A stretch of DNA of 64,000 bases from Acidobacteriaceae bacterium (GCA_903642235.1 CAHJWL010000013.1:36359-100358); one strand, 5' to 3'. Numbered from the stretch's first letter, positions 17,597 to 27,692 are shown. Notes: generated by a model from the sequence alone, not told the origin. Made by a program: numbers and translations.

Positions 17597-18116
17597 GCAG
17601 GCCGCCGTAGACCTGAAGCGGCTCTTCGACCCGAAGAGTAGGCCGAAGACCCTCTGGGCCTGGACCGTTGCAACCTTCTTCGGTGCCGGCCTCCTCCGTC
17701 CCGGCCCAGGTACGTACGGCTCGGTCGCCGCCGTGCTGCTCTGGTTCGGCGCGGCCCATCTTTTTCATCCCGCCGCCGCCGGCCTCGCTCTTGGAACCGC
17801 TCTTTGGGCGCTCCTCGCCACGGCTATCGGCATACCCGCCGCCGCCCTCGTCGCACAGGAGTCCGGCCGCGAAGATCCTGGCCACGTCGTCATCGATGAG
17901 GTCGCCGGCCAGCTCATCGCCCTCGTCGCCATACCCGCCGACTGGCAGCATGCCCTGCTCTCGCTGCTGCTCTTCCGCTTCTTCGACATCCTCAAGCCTC
18001 CACCGGTCCGTCAGCTCGAACGCCTGCCTGCCGGCACCGGCATCATGCTGGACGACGTTGCCGCCGGTCTTCTCGCCCTGCTTGCCGCGCAGTTGATCCA
18101 CACCTTCGTGTTTTGA
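17589..18116 (+). CDS. pgpA: Phosphatidylglycerophosphatase A
   Basis: 175 residues, membrane enzyme that dephosphorylates phosphatidylglycerol phosphate. The ATG at 17589 is chosen because the family's N-terminal block WTVATFFGAGLLRPGPGTYGS follows soon after. The catalytic acidic motif is VVIDEVAGQLIAL. Three to four hydrophobic segments are present. It would act after PgsA, encoded at 45306. The start sits within the end of yacG. Confidence 0.93.
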   Translation: MAKQAAVDLKRLFDPKSRPKTLWAWTVATFFGAGLLRPGPGTYGSVAAVLLWFGAAHLFHPAAAGLALGTALWALLATAIGIPAAALVAQESGREDPGHVVIDEVAGQLIALVAIPADWQHALLSLLLFRFFDILKPPPVRQLERLPAGTGIMLDDVAAGLLALLAAQLIHTFVF

Positions 18117-18182
18117 AGCCATCTGGAGCCGCACAGCCCCGGCAGCATTGCGCTTCGCAACAGGCAAGCCTACGCTAGAAGC

Positions 18183-19262
18183 TTGAGTCTTAACACCTTG
18201 AGCAGCCTCTTCCAGTCCGGAACCATCGCTCCGCGCCTGACCAGCCTTTCACCCTCTGCAGCCATGCCCGGTGGCGAGGTCGCCCTGGCCGGAGCCGCGC
18301 TCGCCTCTGACACACTCGATCTTCCACGCGTCCTCATAGGCGATGTCGAAGCACACACCACCCTGAGCCGCACTGCACGCGCCGCCATCGAGGTTCCAGA
18401 CGGCTGCATCTCCGGCGATGTCGTTCTGCAACACGCCGGCGGAAAGTCGAATCCTCTGTACCTCCACGTCGCCGTCCCCATGGCCGAGAACCTCCATCCC
18501 GTCTCCAATCCCGCGGTCGATGCCGACGGCAACGTCTTCGCGACCGTCTCCGGCCCGCGCGGTCAGGCTGTTCCCGTCTCCGTCTTCCGCGTCGAGCGCG
18601 ACTTCCAGAGCCGGCCGTTCATTCGCGAGCTCCTCAATGCCACCGGCCTCGCCTTCGGCCCCGATGGGTATCTCTACATCAGCTCGCGCGCTGAGGGCAC
18701 CGTCTATCGCGCCTCGCCTGAAGGTGCCGTCTCGCTCTTCGCCGAGGGTCTCGGCCTCGCAACGGGTCTCGCATTTGATCTTGATGGCAACCTCCTCGTC
18801 GGCGACCGTTCCGGTACCATCTTTAAGATCCCTCCGGATCGCGGCGTCGCCCGCAGCCATTCCGACCGCGAGATCTTCGTCTTCGCCACGCTGGAACCCT
18901 CCATGGCCGCCTATCATCTCGCCTTCAACGGTGAAGGAACCCTCTTCGTCTCCGGCCCCACCACCTCCTCCTCGCAGAGCATCCACCGCATCAGCCGTGA
19001 GGGCACCGTTACCTCCTTCTTCAAAGGTCTCGGCCGTGCCCAGGGCATGGCCTTCAGCGCGGCCGGTGACCTCTTCGTCGCCGCATCGTATCGCAGCCAG
19101 CGCGGCCTCATCCGCATCACGCCCTCCGGCGAGCCGTCTCTCGCGCTCTCCGGCTCAAACCTCGTCGGTCTGGCCTTCCTTGACGATGGCTGCGCCGCCC
19201 TCGCCACCCGCGACGCCCTCTTCCACGTCGACCTCGAGATTGAAGGTCGCCCGCTCCCCTGA
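18183..19262 (+). CDS. IPT/beta-propeller (SMP-30/NHL-like) protein
   Basis: 359 residues, TTG start as called. The first about 90 residues look like an IPT/TIG Ig domain (PRLTSLSPSAAMPGGEVALAG). The rest is a repeated six-bladed propeller of the SMP-30/NHL type, with blades marked by GLAFGPDGYLYISS, GLAFDLDGNLLVGD, HLAFNGEGTLFVSG, GMAFSAAGDLFVAA and GLAFLDDGCAALA. No signal peptide was seen, so it is probably cytoplasmic. Substrate and enzymatic activity are unknown. Lactonase activity is possible but the metal ligands are not obvious. Confidence 0.8.
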   Translation: MSLNTLSSLFQSGTIAPRLTSLSPSAAMPGGEVALAGAALASDTLDLPRVLIGDVEAHTTLSRTARAAIEVPDGCISGDVVLQHAGGKSNPLYLHVAVPMAENLHPVSNPAVDADGNVFATVSGPRGQAVPVSVFRVERDFQSRPFIRELLNATGLAFGPDGYLYISSRAEGTVYRASPEGAVSLFAEGLGLATGLAFDLDGNLLVGDRSGTIFKIPPDRGVARSHSDREIFVFATLEPSMAAYHLAFNGEGTLFVSGPTTSSSQSIHRISREGTVTSFFKGLGRAQGMAFSAAGDLFVAASYRSQRGLIRITPSGEPSLALSGSNLVGLAFLDDGCAALATRDALFHVDLEIEGRPLP

Positions 19263-19274
19263 GTCACTCTCTGA

Positions 19275-19310
19275 CTGTCATCCCGCGAGGATCTTCCGTT
19301 CTCCTGCCCC
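19275..19310. repeat. Dispersed intergenic repeat, copy 1
   Basis: 36 bases following the propeller gene match the sequence at 58746-58781 at 27 of 36 positions, in the same orientation. The shared cores are CTGTCAT, GGATCT and GTTCTCC. Both copies lie between genes that end or converge there. Confidence 0.5.
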
Positions 19311-19327
19311 GAAGAAAGACAGCGGTA

Positions 19328-20665
19328 CTACATCCCGAACAGCATCGCATCGACAAATCCGTTTCGAAATCTCCTCTCCGGGTCGAACTCCTCCGCAAGT
19401 CGCTGAAACTCCGCCAAGCGGCTATACCGCGACTGCACCAGCCGCGGCTCCATCGCAAAGACCTTGCCCCAGTGCGGCCGCGCTGAGAACGGCGCCAGCT
19501 TCGCCTCAATCTCTGGCAGAATCCCGCGAACCACCTCCCACTCCGGCCTCCAAGTAAAGTGCAGCGCGACCGAGTCCTGCCGGTAGCACGGGCTCAACCA
19601 GAGGTCATCCGCCGCAATCGTCCGAACCTCCGAAACAGAAAGAGCCGGAGCCATCTCCTCCCGCAGCTCCTCGACTGCGAGAATCGCCGCCATCCCCATC
19701 GCCCGCGGCACAAAATACTCGGCCTGGATCTCCTGCCCGCTGCTCGGCGTGAAGTCCATGCGGAAGTGCGGCAGCCGCTCATACCACGGCCCGGCAACGC
19801 CCATCTGCTCCGTGCTGTGCTCCGCCGGGTGATCAAGCAGCGGATGCATCGCACGCGTCGCCGCCCTTGCGCCAAAGAACTCCGGCTGCGTGCGGCGGGA
19901 CTCCCCGGGCCGTACCCTGCTCTTGATCCACACCTGCGTCATACGGCTCTTCTGCCAGTCCGTAAACAGACTCACGCTGTATCCCGCGCCCACAATCGCG
20001 TCGAAGTTCGCCTCAAGCGCAGCGAAGGGCAGATCGAGAAAGACCTCCTGCCGCATCGCAAACGCCGGCTCCACAGCAAGCGTGATCCGTGTCACGATAC
20101 CCAGCGCCCCCAGCGCCACCACCGCCCCGGCAAAGCGATCCCCATCCTGCGCGCGCGAGAGCCGCCGGACCTTCCCACGCCCGTCCACAAACTCCAGTGC
20201 CGCAACCGCCGTCGCCAGACTGCCGTTCGTTACACCCGATCCGTGCGTTCCCGTCGAGCATGCACCCACCACCGTGATGTGCGGCAACGACGCCAGATTC
20301 GCCAGGGCGTAGCCCTGCCCGTCAAGCCATGGTGCCAGCGCCCCATACGTCACACCCGCGCCGACAGCAACAGTGCGCGCCGTCGCATCCAGCTCCATGC
20401 TGTCCAGACGACGCAACCCGATCTGTGCCACCGTGCTGTCCGCAATGGCGTTGAAGGAGTGCCGCGATCCCAGCGCCCGCGCCGACGGCAGCGCTCGCAC
20501 CGCGTCCTGCACCTCCGCCACACTGCCCGGCTCCAGCAGGCGGTCCGTGCTGTACCGGTAGTTGCCCGCCCAGTTCGTTCGCCCATCCGCAACACCGCCG
20601 CCCGCCGCCGCCTCACGATCGATCTCTGTCTCTGCCACGCCCCTCACCTCGTTCCGGCTACTCAT
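19328..20665 (-). CDS. Alditol/xylitol-oxidase-like FAD oxidoreductase
   Basis: 445 residues from the ATG at 20665. The preceding gene ends at 20658, so the two overlap by 8 bases. The FAD-binding PCMH domain includes ALGSRHSFNAIADS, where His69 matches the residue that binds FAD covalently in alditol oxidase. Next comes SLPHITVVGACSTGTHGSG. The C-terminal domain is of the D-arabinono-1,4-lactone oxidase type (HWGKVFAMEPRLVQSRYSRLAEF). The family oxidises polyols with O2, giving H2O2. The exact sugar alcohol is unknown. Twin operon partner: DUF1684 protein. Confidence 0.88.
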   Translation of the reverse strand: MSSRNEVRGVAETEIDREAAAGGGVADGRTNWAGNYRYSTDRLLEPGSVAEVQDAVRALPSARALGSRHSFNAIADSTVAQIGLRRLDSMELDATARTVAVGAGVTYGALAPWLDGQGYALANLASLPHITVVGACSTGTHGSGVTNGSLATAVAALEFVDGRGKVRRLSRAQDGDRFAGAVVALGALGIVTRITLAVEPAFAMRQEVFLDLPFAALEANFDAIVGAGYSVSLFTDWQKSRMTQVWIKSRVRPGESRRTQPEFFGARAATRAMHPLLDHPAEHSTEQMGVAGPWYERLPHFRMDFTPSSGQEIQAEYFVPRAMGMAAILAVEELREEMAPALSVSEVRTIAADDLWLSPCYRQDSVALHFTWRPEWEVVRGILPEIEAKLAPFSARPHWGKVFAMEPRLVQSRYSRLAEFQRLAEEFDPERRFRNGFVDAMLFGM

Positions 20666-21551
20666 ACCGCTTCTCGCCCGCCGCAATCGCAACCGGCAAT
20701 CGATTCTCCGGCGCTGCCAGAGGACACGTCGCAAACGGCGAGTAGGCACACGGCGGATTCACCGCCTCGTTGAAGTCGAGCAGCACCGTTCCCGCTGCCT
20801 TCAACCCGTTTGAGGGCGCATCGGTGTAAAGGAAACGGCCACCCTGGTCGGTGTCCTTCGCGGCTGTCAGATCCCGCAGCACAAACCACAGTCCCTTGTC
20901 CGTCGCGGAGAGCGGCGTGAGCGTGCACCGCCTGCCGTCGATCGTAAACTCCACCTGCCCCGGCTCCTCCGCGTCACTCACCTGCCCCAGCTGGTTCAGA
21001 AAGTGCAGCGTATGCCGTGTCGTGAACGGCACCCATCGCGCCTCCACGCGATACTTTGCCGAGGGCGCGTACCAGCGCAGACCGCGAAAGCTCTTCAGCG
21101 CCGGTGCATTCGAATCCTTGACCCGCAGATACCGCTTGCCGCCGCGATCGATCGCCCACATCCGCAGCGATCCACTCGCCACGGCTGCTCGATCCTCTTC
21201 CTCGTCAGTCAGCGGCACGTGCAGCGGAACCGGCTGCCCGCGAAGCGTCACACCAGCCGACACAGCCGTCGGCAGAACCTTACCCTCGCTCTGCTCGAGC
21301 GTCATCAGGTGCGCCGGTGCTCCCACGAGAACGACCGAATTGCTCTTCGCCGAGCCCACCGTCGTGACACCCGGCTTCAGCCACTCGAGCGCCACCAGCG
21401 AAAACCATCCATAGGGCTGCGTCAAGTCCTTTGCGCGCTCGGCTCGCTCCGCGGCATAGTCGCTCGCGGAGGGCGCAAGCTGAGCCCACGTCCGAATCGT
21501 ATTGGCCAGCAATCCGGCTAGAACCACCGGTAGAAACACACTTCTCTTCAT
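20658..21551 (-). CDS. Exported DUF1684 protein
   Basis: 297 residues from the ATG at 21551 (AAGGAG nine bases before), with a signal peptide ending near TWA-QL. DUF1684 hallmarks are PYGWFSLVALEWLKPG near the N-terminus, VRLRVKD-type strands and the C-terminal block FLYTDAP..GTVLLDFNEAVNPPCAYSPFATCPLAAPENRLPV. The family's function is unknown and it is widespread in acidobacteria and actinobacteria. It overlaps the FAD oxidase by 8 bases and is divergent from cinA. Confidence 0.9.
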   Translation of the reverse strand: MKRSVFLPVVLAGLLANTIRTWAQLAPSASDYAAERAERAKDLTQPYGWFSLVALEWLKPGVTTVGSAKSNSVVLVGAPAHLMTLEQSEGKVLPTAVSAGVTLRGQPVPLHVPLTDEEEDRAAVASGSLRMWAIDRGGKRYLRVKDSNAPALKSFRGLRWYAPSAKYRVEARWVPFTTRHTLHFLNQLGQVSDAEEPGQVEFTIDGRRCTLTPLSATDKGLWFVLRDLTAAKDTDQGGRFLYTDAPSNGLKAAGTVLLDFNEAVNPPCAYSPFATCPLAAPENRLPVAIAAGEKRYE

Positions 21552-21648
21552 CAGGATCTCTCCTTGTTCTAAGCTCACTCCATGCGAAAGGCCGTGCGAA
21601 GCAGCGTTGCTGCATCCGCTTGCTCGTTTCGCATCCAATAGCCACCTT

Positions 21649-22908
21649 ATGATCGCCGAAATCATCGCCGCCGGCTCCGAAATGCTCACACCCCACCGGC
21701 TGGATACCAACTCGCTCTTCATGACCGAACAGCTCAACGACCTCGGCGTCTCTGTCGCCTTCAAGTCCGTCGTTGGCGACTCGCTTGATCACCTCACCTC
21801 CGCCGCCCGCGTCGCGCTCTCCCGCGCCGACATCGTCCTCTTCTCGGGCGGCCTCGGACCGACGCGTGACGATCTGACCCGTGAAGCCGTAGCAGCCGCC
21901 CTCACTATCGAGCTTGAGCGCCGCGAAGACCTCATGGTCATGCTGCGCGAGCGCTACGCCGCCCGCGGCATCGTCATGCCGCCCAACAACGCGCAGCAGG
22001 CCGATGTGCTCAGCGGCGCGGAGGTCCTGCCGAACCCCAATGGCAGCGCCGTCGGCCAGTACCTCGTCACCTTCCTCGGCCACCTTCCGCGCATCGTTGT
22101 TCTTCTTCCCGGCCCGCCCAAGGAGTTGAAGCCGCTCTTCACCGACGAGGTCAAGCCGCGCCTCGCCGCCCGTCTTCCGTCCTCGCACCTGCGCCGCCGG
22201 CTGCTTCGCATGGCGCTCATTCCGGAGTCGCAGGTCGACGCCCGCTGCGCCCCCATCTATGAGCAGTACCCTGACGTTGAGACCACCATTCTCGCCGGCT
22301 CCGCCGAGATCCAGCTGCACTTTGTCTCCGCCAAACCGTCGGCCGATGAAGCTCAGGCGCGCGTGGACGACGTTGCCGGCCGCGTCGAGGCCGAGATGGA
22401 CGATGCCGTCTTCTCCGCTCAGGGCGAAAGCCTGGAAGAGATCGTTCTGCTGCATCTCGGCATGCGCGGTCTCACCCTCGCCACGGTCGAGAGCTGCACC
22501 GGTGGCCTCCTCGCCGAACGCATCACCGCGACGCCCGGCTGCTCACGCACCTTTCTTGGCGGTGCCGTGACCTACACCGACGCTCTCAAGACCAGCATGG
22601 CCGACGTACCCGCCAGCCTGCTCGCCGAGCACGGCGCCGTCTCAGAGCCGGTCGCCCGCGCGCTCGCCGAAGGAATTCGCCACCGCACCGGCGCCTCCGT
22701 CGGCGTCTCCACCACCGGCCTCGCCGGTCCCGCGGGAGCGTCTTCCGGACCGGATCAGGGCAAGCCGGTAGGCCGCGTCTACATCGCCGTTGCAGGCCTC
22801 GGCGCGCAGACCGAAGTGCGCGAACTCACACTCACCGGCGACCGCGAGCGCATCCGCCTCTGGACCACGCAGCACGCTCTCGAACTCATTCGCCGGCTCC
22901 TGCTTTGA
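21649..22908 (+). CDS. cinA: CinA: competence/damage-inducible protein
   Basis: 419 residues, the standard full-length two-domain CinA. The N-terminal MoCF-like COG1058 domain (IIAAGSEMLTPHRLDTNSLFMTEQL, FSGGLGPTRDDLTREAVA) is associated with ADP-ribose pyrophosphatase activity. The C-terminal PncC domain (ATVESCTGGLLAERITATPG, VGVSTTGLAGPAG) deamidates nicotinamide mononucleotide. The ATG at 21649 gives the conserved start MIAEIIAAGSE. plsY and gpsA follow on the same strand. Confidence 0.95.
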   Translation: MIAEIIAAGSEMLTPHRLDTNSLFMTEQLNDLGVSVAFKSVVGDSLDHLTSAARVALSRADIVLFSGGLGPTRDDLTREAVAAALTIELERREDLMVMLRERYAARGIVMPPNNAQQADVLSGAEVLPNPNGSAVGQYLVTFLGHLPRIVVLLPGPPKELKPLFTDEVKPRLAARLPSSHLRRRLLRMALIPESQVDARCAPIYEQYPDVETTILAGSAEIQLHFVSAKPSADEAQARVDDVAGRVEAEMDDAVFSAQGESLEEIVLLHLGMRGLTLATVESCTGGLLAERITATPGCSRTFLGGAVTYTDALKTSMADVPASLLAEHGAVSEPVARALAEGIRHRTGASVGVSTTGLAGPAGASSGPDQGKPVGRVYIAVAGLGAQTEVRELTLTGDRERIRLWTTQHALELIRRLLL

Positions 22909-22979
22909 AGCCGCCTCGCACGCCGTCGAACATCCACACGTCTGCTTAACGCTCTGCTTGCTAAACTCAGGCAGCACCT

Positions 22980-23594
22980 ATGAACACCTGGCTCCTCACT
23001 CTTTCGATCGCCTATTTGCTGGGCTCCATTCCCTTCGGCTATCTGCTGGTGCGCTTCGTTCGTCATGAGGATATCCGCGCCGTTGGCAGCGGCAACATCG
23101 GCGCGACTAACGTCCTGCGATCCGGTGCGAAAGGCCTCGGTGTAGCCACCCTTCTGCTCGATCTGCTTAAGGGCTACGCCGCCGTCCTGCTGGCTCGCCA
23201 GCTCGCCCCCGCACACTACACTCTCGCCGTCGCCGCGGCCGTTGCCGCCGTCCTCGGCCATGTCTTTCCGGTATGGCTCCGCTTTCGCGGCGGCAAAGGC
23301 GTCGCCAGCGCGCTTGGTGTCTTCCTGGCCCTGGTTCCTATGGCCGCCGTTGTCGCCCTCGCCGTCTTTCTCCTCGTCGTTCTTCTCAGCCGCTACGTCT
23401 CACTCGCTTCCATCCTTGCAGCCGCCGTTATGCCCGTCGCCGCCATCGCACTCGCACCGGAGCGCTCGCCGCTGGTCGTCGCCGGCTTTCTCTTCCTCTC
23501 CGCGCTCATCATCGCCAGGCACCACGCCAACATTCGCAGGCTGCTCGCCGGCACGGAAAATCGCTTCGGCTCGCCAAAGAAGGTGACGGCATGA
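22980..23594 (+). CDS. plsY: Glycerol-3-phosphate acyltransferase PlsY
   Basis: 204 residues, polytopic membrane enzyme that transfers the acyl group from acyl-phosphate to glycerol-3-phosphate, the first committed phospholipid step. Conserved blocks are LLGSIPFGYLL, VGSGNIGATNVLRSG and HVFPVWLRFRGGKGVASALG. Its stop overlaps gpsA (ATGA), so it is co-translated with the enzyme that makes its substrate. Confidence 0.96.
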   Translation: MNTWLLTLSIAYLLGSIPFGYLLVRFVRHEDIRAVGSGNIGATNVLRSGAKGLGVATLLLDLLKGYAAVLLARQLAPAHYTLAVAAAVAAVLGHVFPVWLRFRGGKGVASALGVFLALVPMAAVVALAVFLLVVLLSRYVSLASILAAAVMPVAAIALAPERSPLVVAGFLFLSALIIARHHANIRRLLAGTENRFGSPKKVTA

Positions 23595-24583
23595 GCCGCA
23601 TCGCCGTCCTCGGAGCCGGCGGCTGGGGCACCGCTCTCGCGATCTCGCTCGCCCGGCGCGGCGGCCACGAGATCGTTCTCTGGTCGCACTCGCCGCTGCT
23701 CGCCGAGCAGCTCACCGACGTAGGCGAAAACCTCCCCTATCTCCCCGGCTTCACCCTTCCCGCCGACATCTTCATCACCAGCGATCTGCCCGCTGCCATC
23801 TTTGAAGCCGACATCCTTGTCTCCGTCACGCCCTCGCAGTTCCTGCGCGAGACCATCGCCCACATCGCCCCCCTGCTCACCCGCGATCAGATCATCGTCG
23901 TTGCCTCGAAGGGCCTTGAAGAAAGCACCTTCCTGCGCATGTCGCAGGTCGTCGCCAGCATCACCGCCAATCCCTGCGTCACGTTGAGCGGTCCGTCTTT
24001 CGCGCAGGAGGTCGCCGCCGGCTCACCGACCGCCATCGTCGCTGCCTCCGCCTACTCCATCCTCTCGCAGACCGTGCAGCGCGCCTTCTCCTCAACCTCG
24101 CTGCGCGTCTACACCAACGACGACGTGCCCGGCGTGGAACTCGGGGGCGCTCTCAAGAACGTCGTTGCCCTTGCCGCCGGCGTCGTCCATGGCCTCAACC
24201 TCGGCCATAACTCCGCTGCCGCCCTCATCACGCGCGGCACCGCAGAGATCACGCGCCTCGCCGTCGCCTGCGGCGGCCGCCGCCAGACCCTCGCCGGCCT
24301 TGCTGGTCTGGGCGATCTCGTCCTCACCTGCACCGGCTCCCTCTCGCGCAACCGCCAGGTCGGCGCCGAGCTCGGCCGCGGCCGTCAGCTGCCGGAGATC
24401 CTCGCCGGCATGCATGGCAAGGTCGCCGAAGGCATCCGCTCCACCGCCGCCGCCCGCGGCCTCGCCGCCCGCTACGGCGTCGAAATGCCCATAACCGAGC
24501 AGGTGGACCTCATCCTCCACCGCAACAAGAACCCCCGCGAGGCCATCCGTGAACTCATGAGCCGCCCCGGCCGCGACGAGTGA
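23591..24583 (+). CDS. gpsA: Glycerol-3-phosphate dehydrogenase [NAD(P)+]
   Basis: 330 residues. It reduces dihydroxyacetone phosphate to glycerol-3-phosphate for PlsY. The Rossmann motif is VLGAGGWGTALA at the N-terminus. Catalytic Lys sits in ELGGALKNVVALAAG. Other blocks are LSGPSFAQEVAAGSPT and GLGDLVLTCTGSLSRNRQVG. The start is fixed by the ATGA overlap with plsY. Confidence 0.96.
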   Translation: MSRIAVLGAGGWGTALAISLARRGGHEIVLWSHSPLLAEQLTDVGENLPYLPGFTLPADIFITSDLPAAIFEADILVSVTPSQFLRETIAHIAPLLTRDQIIVVASKGLEESTFLRMSQVVASITANPCVTLSGPSFAQEVAAGSPTAIVAASAYSILSQTVQRAFSSTSLRVYTNDDVPGVELGGALKNVVALAAGVVHGLNLGHNSAAALITRGTAEITRLAVACGGRRQTLAGLAGLGDLVLTCTGSLSRNRQVGAELGRGRQLPEILAGMHGKVAEGIRSTAAARGLAARYGVEMPITEQVDLILHRNKNPREAIRELMSRPGRDE

Positions 24584-24686
24584 AGTTCCGGGGCTGTTCC
24601 CTTCCTCTCTGAAAATTTTCTTGCAACACTTCAGCGGCTGGCCTACGATCCGTGCACTTACACGTTGTACCGTTCGGAGGTTCTCT

Positions 24687-25775
24687 GTGGACGCCACCGG
24701 GCCCGCACTCTCATCCCCCGCACTCGACATGGAAAAACTTCAAGCCTTCATGGGCAAGGCCGTCGGCGACATGGGCGCCGCTCTCCATGCCGTGCTCATC
24801 CTGCTCGGCGACCGGCTTGGCCTCTACAAAGCTATGGCCGATGGCCAGCCGACCACGCCCTCCGAACTGGCCCATACCACCGGCACCAGCGAGCGCTACA
24901 TCCGCGAGTGGCTCAATGCGAACGCAGCCAGCGGCTATCTCCTCTATAACGCGTCAACCGAAACTTACACGCTGCCACCCGAGCAGGCGCTCGCACTGGC
25001 GGTCGAAGACAGCCCCGCCTTCCTGCCCGGCTACTTTCAGATCGTCTCTGCCTGCTTCCATGACGCGGACAAGATCGCAGAGGCCTTCCGCACCGGCCAC
25101 GGTGTCGGCTGGCACGAGCACCACCACGATCTCTTCCATGGCACCGAACGCTTCTTCCGCCCCGGCTATCTCGCCCATCTCATCAGCGGCTGGATCCCTG
25201 CGCTTGATGGCGTGGAGGAGAAGCTCAAGCGCGGCGGCAAGGTCGCCGATATCGGCTGCGGCCTCGGCGCCTCCACAATCCTCATGGCCAAGGCCTATCC
25301 CAGGTCAGAGTTCTTCGGCTTCGACTACCATCCCGCGTCGATTGACCTAGCTCGCGCCTCCGCCCAGCGCGAAGGCCTCTCCGGCCGAATCCACTTCGAC
25401 GTCGCTCCGGCCAAGGACTACCCCGGCAGAGACTACGATCTCGTCGCCTTCTTCGACTGTCTGCACGACATGGGCGACCCCGCCGGCGCCGCCGCCTTCG
25501 TTCGCTCAACCATGAAGTCCGACGGAACCTGGATGATCGTCGAACCCTTCGCCGACGACGCCGTCGAGAACAATCTCAACCCCGTCGGCCGCATCTTCTA
25601 CTCCGCCTCCACCATGCTCTGTGTTCCCGCCTCCCTCGCGCAGGAGGTCGGCACCGCGCTCGGCGCACAGGCCGGAGAGAAACGGATCTCCGAGGTCGTA
25701 AGGGCAGGCGGCTTCACCCACTTCCGCAAAGCGACAGAGACTCCCTTCAACCTCATCTTCGAGGCTCGGCCCTGA
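24687..25775 (+). CDS. SAM-dependent methyltransferase with winged-helix N-terminus
   Basis: 362 residues from the GTG at 24687, chosen because CGGAGG lies six bases before it. The next ATG is 36 bases further. The N-terminal winged helix (TPSELAHTTGTSERYIREWLNANAASGYL) is of the dimerisation type found in O-methyltransferases. The SAM-binding domain has motif I VADIGCGLGASTILMAKAYP, then FGFDYHP and FDCLHDMGDP. It resembles Rv2258c-like proteins. The methyl acceptor is unknown. It is followed by a convergent Uma2 gene. Confidence 0.85.
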   Translation: MDATGPALSSPALDMEKLQAFMGKAVGDMGAALHAVLILLGDRLGLYKAMADGQPTTPSELAHTTGTSERYIREWLNANAASGYLLYNASTETYTLPPEQALALAVEDSPAFLPGYFQIVSACFHDADKIAEAFRTGHGVGWHEHHHDLFHGTERFFRPGYLAHLISGWIPALDGVEEKLKRGGKVADIGCGLGASTILMAKAYPRSEFFGFDYHPASIDLARASAQREGLSGRIHFDVAPAKDYPGRDYDLVAFFDCLHDMGDPAGAAAFVRSTMKSDGTWMIVEPFADDAVENNLNPVGRIFYSASTMLCVPASLAQEVGTALGAQAGEKRISEVVRAGGFTHFRKATETPFNLIFEARP

Positions 25776-25863
25776 GCAGACCCGATGCATCATCACTTCA
25801 CGCCACTTCGTTGAGAGCGAAGAGACCGTGGTCTGAGTTAGCCATCACTGCTCGGGCGCCACG

Positions 25864-26454
25864 TTATACAGTTCCTTCCAGGCGGTTCAGTTGAGCGAAC
25901 AACGTTTGAACAGGCAGCAGAATGGGCGTGCCCGGAACCACCAGCTCCTGCACCCTGAGGTAACTTCCGCTCCCATCAACTATCGAGGCGCTTCGTCTGC
26001 GCGGATCAATCATCCACACCACAGGCACGCCCATTGCAAGGTAATCGTCAATCCGCTCCATCATCTCCGTGACCGTGTCGTCTCGGGATAAGATCTCGAT
26101 GCACAACAGGGGCGGTACCCGCACAATCGCCTCAAACGGATCTTCACTGCGTGTGACACACACGTCCGGAATGCGGAAATGATCCGTCGAGACCTGCACT
26201 CGCTGTTCCGTGCGAACAAGGATTCTCCACTCCTCCTCCCGCATGCCCAGAAACATCGCTAAAAACTTCTGCACCACCGCATGTTGCCCCTCACCCACGT
26301 TCCTCTCCCTAAGCTCGCCTGCAATCCACTCACAGTCCGGCCTGTACGTCGTCGTCATGTACTCTGCCAGCGGCACCCTGACCGTCCTTGGCTCCGGCTC
26401 AGAGGAGAACTCCGCCTCGATTCTTGTTTTTAGATCATGCGCCGTCGTCGCCAT
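25864..26454 (-). CDS. Uma2-family (DUF820) PD-(D/E)XK nuclease-like protein
   Basis: 196 residues from the ATG at 26454. The Uma2 fold has the acidic site in FRIPDVCV and CIEILSRDDT, with the paired DYLAMGVPVVWMIDPRRRSASI. These proteins have a restriction-endonuclease fold, occur in many paralogues and have no agreed role. The gene stands alone between the methyltransferase and ftsY. Confidence 0.88.
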   Translation of the reverse strand: MATTAHDLKTRIEAEFSSEPEPRTVRVPLAEYMTTTYRPDCEWIAGELRERNVGEGQHAVVQKFLAMFLGMREEEWRILVRTEQRVQVSTDHFRIPDVCVTRSEDPFEAIVRVPPLLCIEILSRDDTVTEMMERIDDYLAMGVPVVWMIDPRRRSASIVDGSGSYLRVQELVVPGTPILLPVQTLFAQLNRLEGTV

Positions 26455-26594
26455 TGCATTCTCCGCGCCCGTGATGTACCGCATCGGGCCTCAGACCGCA
26501 TACAGTCTCGGTTGATGACAGTCTAGTCTCACCCTTCAAGCGAAGCTCCGATCCTCGCTTAGCTGTCCTGTGCGGAAATGACTAAACTATCCGC

Positions 26595-27692
26595 ATGGCC
26601 TTCAATCTCTTCGGCAAGCGCGAGAAAGCACCTGAGCCCGCGCCGGAGCCGGAATCGCCCCCCCAGCCCGAAGCCGATCCGCCGCGCCCCGCCGAGCCCG
26701 CTCGCCGTTCCTTCTTCGGCTTTGGCCAGCGCGAGGCCGCCGACCCCCTCACCCAAGCACCCGCAGACGAACCCGCCCGCCGCGGCTTCTTCGACCGCAT
26801 GAAGCAGGCCGTCTCCCGCACCCGCGAGAGCTTCTCCGAGTCCCTCTCCTCCGTCGTCGCCCTCACCCGCGAGGTCGACGAGTCCACCATCGCCGATCTC
26901 GAGCCCCTTCTCCTCGCCGCCGATATCGGCTCCGCCACCACCGCGCTCGTGCTCGAAAACCTCCGCCAGCGTGCCTATCGTACCGGCATCGCCAGCGGCC
27001 GTGAGCTCAAGGACCTCCTCAAACAGGAGCTCCGCGCCGTCCTTGAAGCCGTCGCCCGCCCCGTCCAGCACCCCGCCACCGCCCCTGAAGTCATCATGAT
27101 GGTCGGCGTCAACGGCACCGGCAAAACCACCACCTCCGGCAAACTCGCCGCCCTCTACACCAGCCACGGCCGCACCGCGCTGCTCTGCGCTGCGGACACC
27201 TTCCGCGCGGCAGCTATCGAACAGCTCGAAGTCTGGGCCCAGCGCTCGGGCGTCCCCCTCATCAAAACCCGCCAGGGCGGCGACCCCTCCGCCGCCCTCT
27301 ACGACGCCTGCGCCGCCGCCAAAGCCCGCGGCATCGACATCCTCATCGTCGACACCGCCGGCCGTCTCCACACCAAGACCGACCTCATGAAGGAGCTCGA
27401 CAAGATGCGCCGCACCGCCGAAAAACTCGTGCCCGGCGCACCCCACCAGACCCTCCTCGTCATGGACGCCACCACCGGCCAGAACGGCCTCACCCAGGCC
27501 CGCCTCTTCACCGAAGCCGCCCGCGTCACCGGCATCGTCCTCACCAAACTCGACGGCACCGCCAAAGGCGGCATCGTCCTCGCCATCGCCACCGAACTCC
27601 GCCTCCCCGTCGTCTTCGCCGGCACCGGCGAAAAGATGGAAGACCTTCTGCCCTTCGACCCCACTGCCTTCATCGACTCGCTGCTCGACTGA
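26595..27692 (+). CDS. ftsY: Signal recognition particle receptor FtsY
   Basis: 365 residues, GTPase that docks the SRP-ribosome complex at the membrane. A Pro/Glu-rich A-domain spans about 1-70 and starts [11 protein letters not shown], a probable membrane-contact region. The N domain follows. The G domain carries the P-loop [35 protein letters not shown] and [10 protein letters not shown]. It partners the SRP RNA gene at 13104. Confidence 0.97.
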   Translation: MAFNLFGKREKAPEPAPEPESPPQPEADPPRPAEPARRSFFGFGQREAADPLTQAPADEPARRGFFDRMKQAVSRTRESFSESLSSVVALTREVDESTIADLEPLLLAADIGSATTALVLENLRQRAYRTGIASGRELKDLLKQELRAVLEAVARPVQHPATAPEVIMMVGVNGTGKTTTSGKLAALYTSHGRTALLCAADTFRAAAIEQLEVWAQRSGVPLIKTRQGGDPSAALYDACAAAKARGIDILIVDTAGRLHTKTDLMKELDKMRRTAEKLVPGAPHQTLLVMDATTGQNGLTQARLFTEAARVTGIVLTKLDGTAKGGIVLAIATELRLPVVFAGTGEKMEDLLPFDPTAFIDSLLD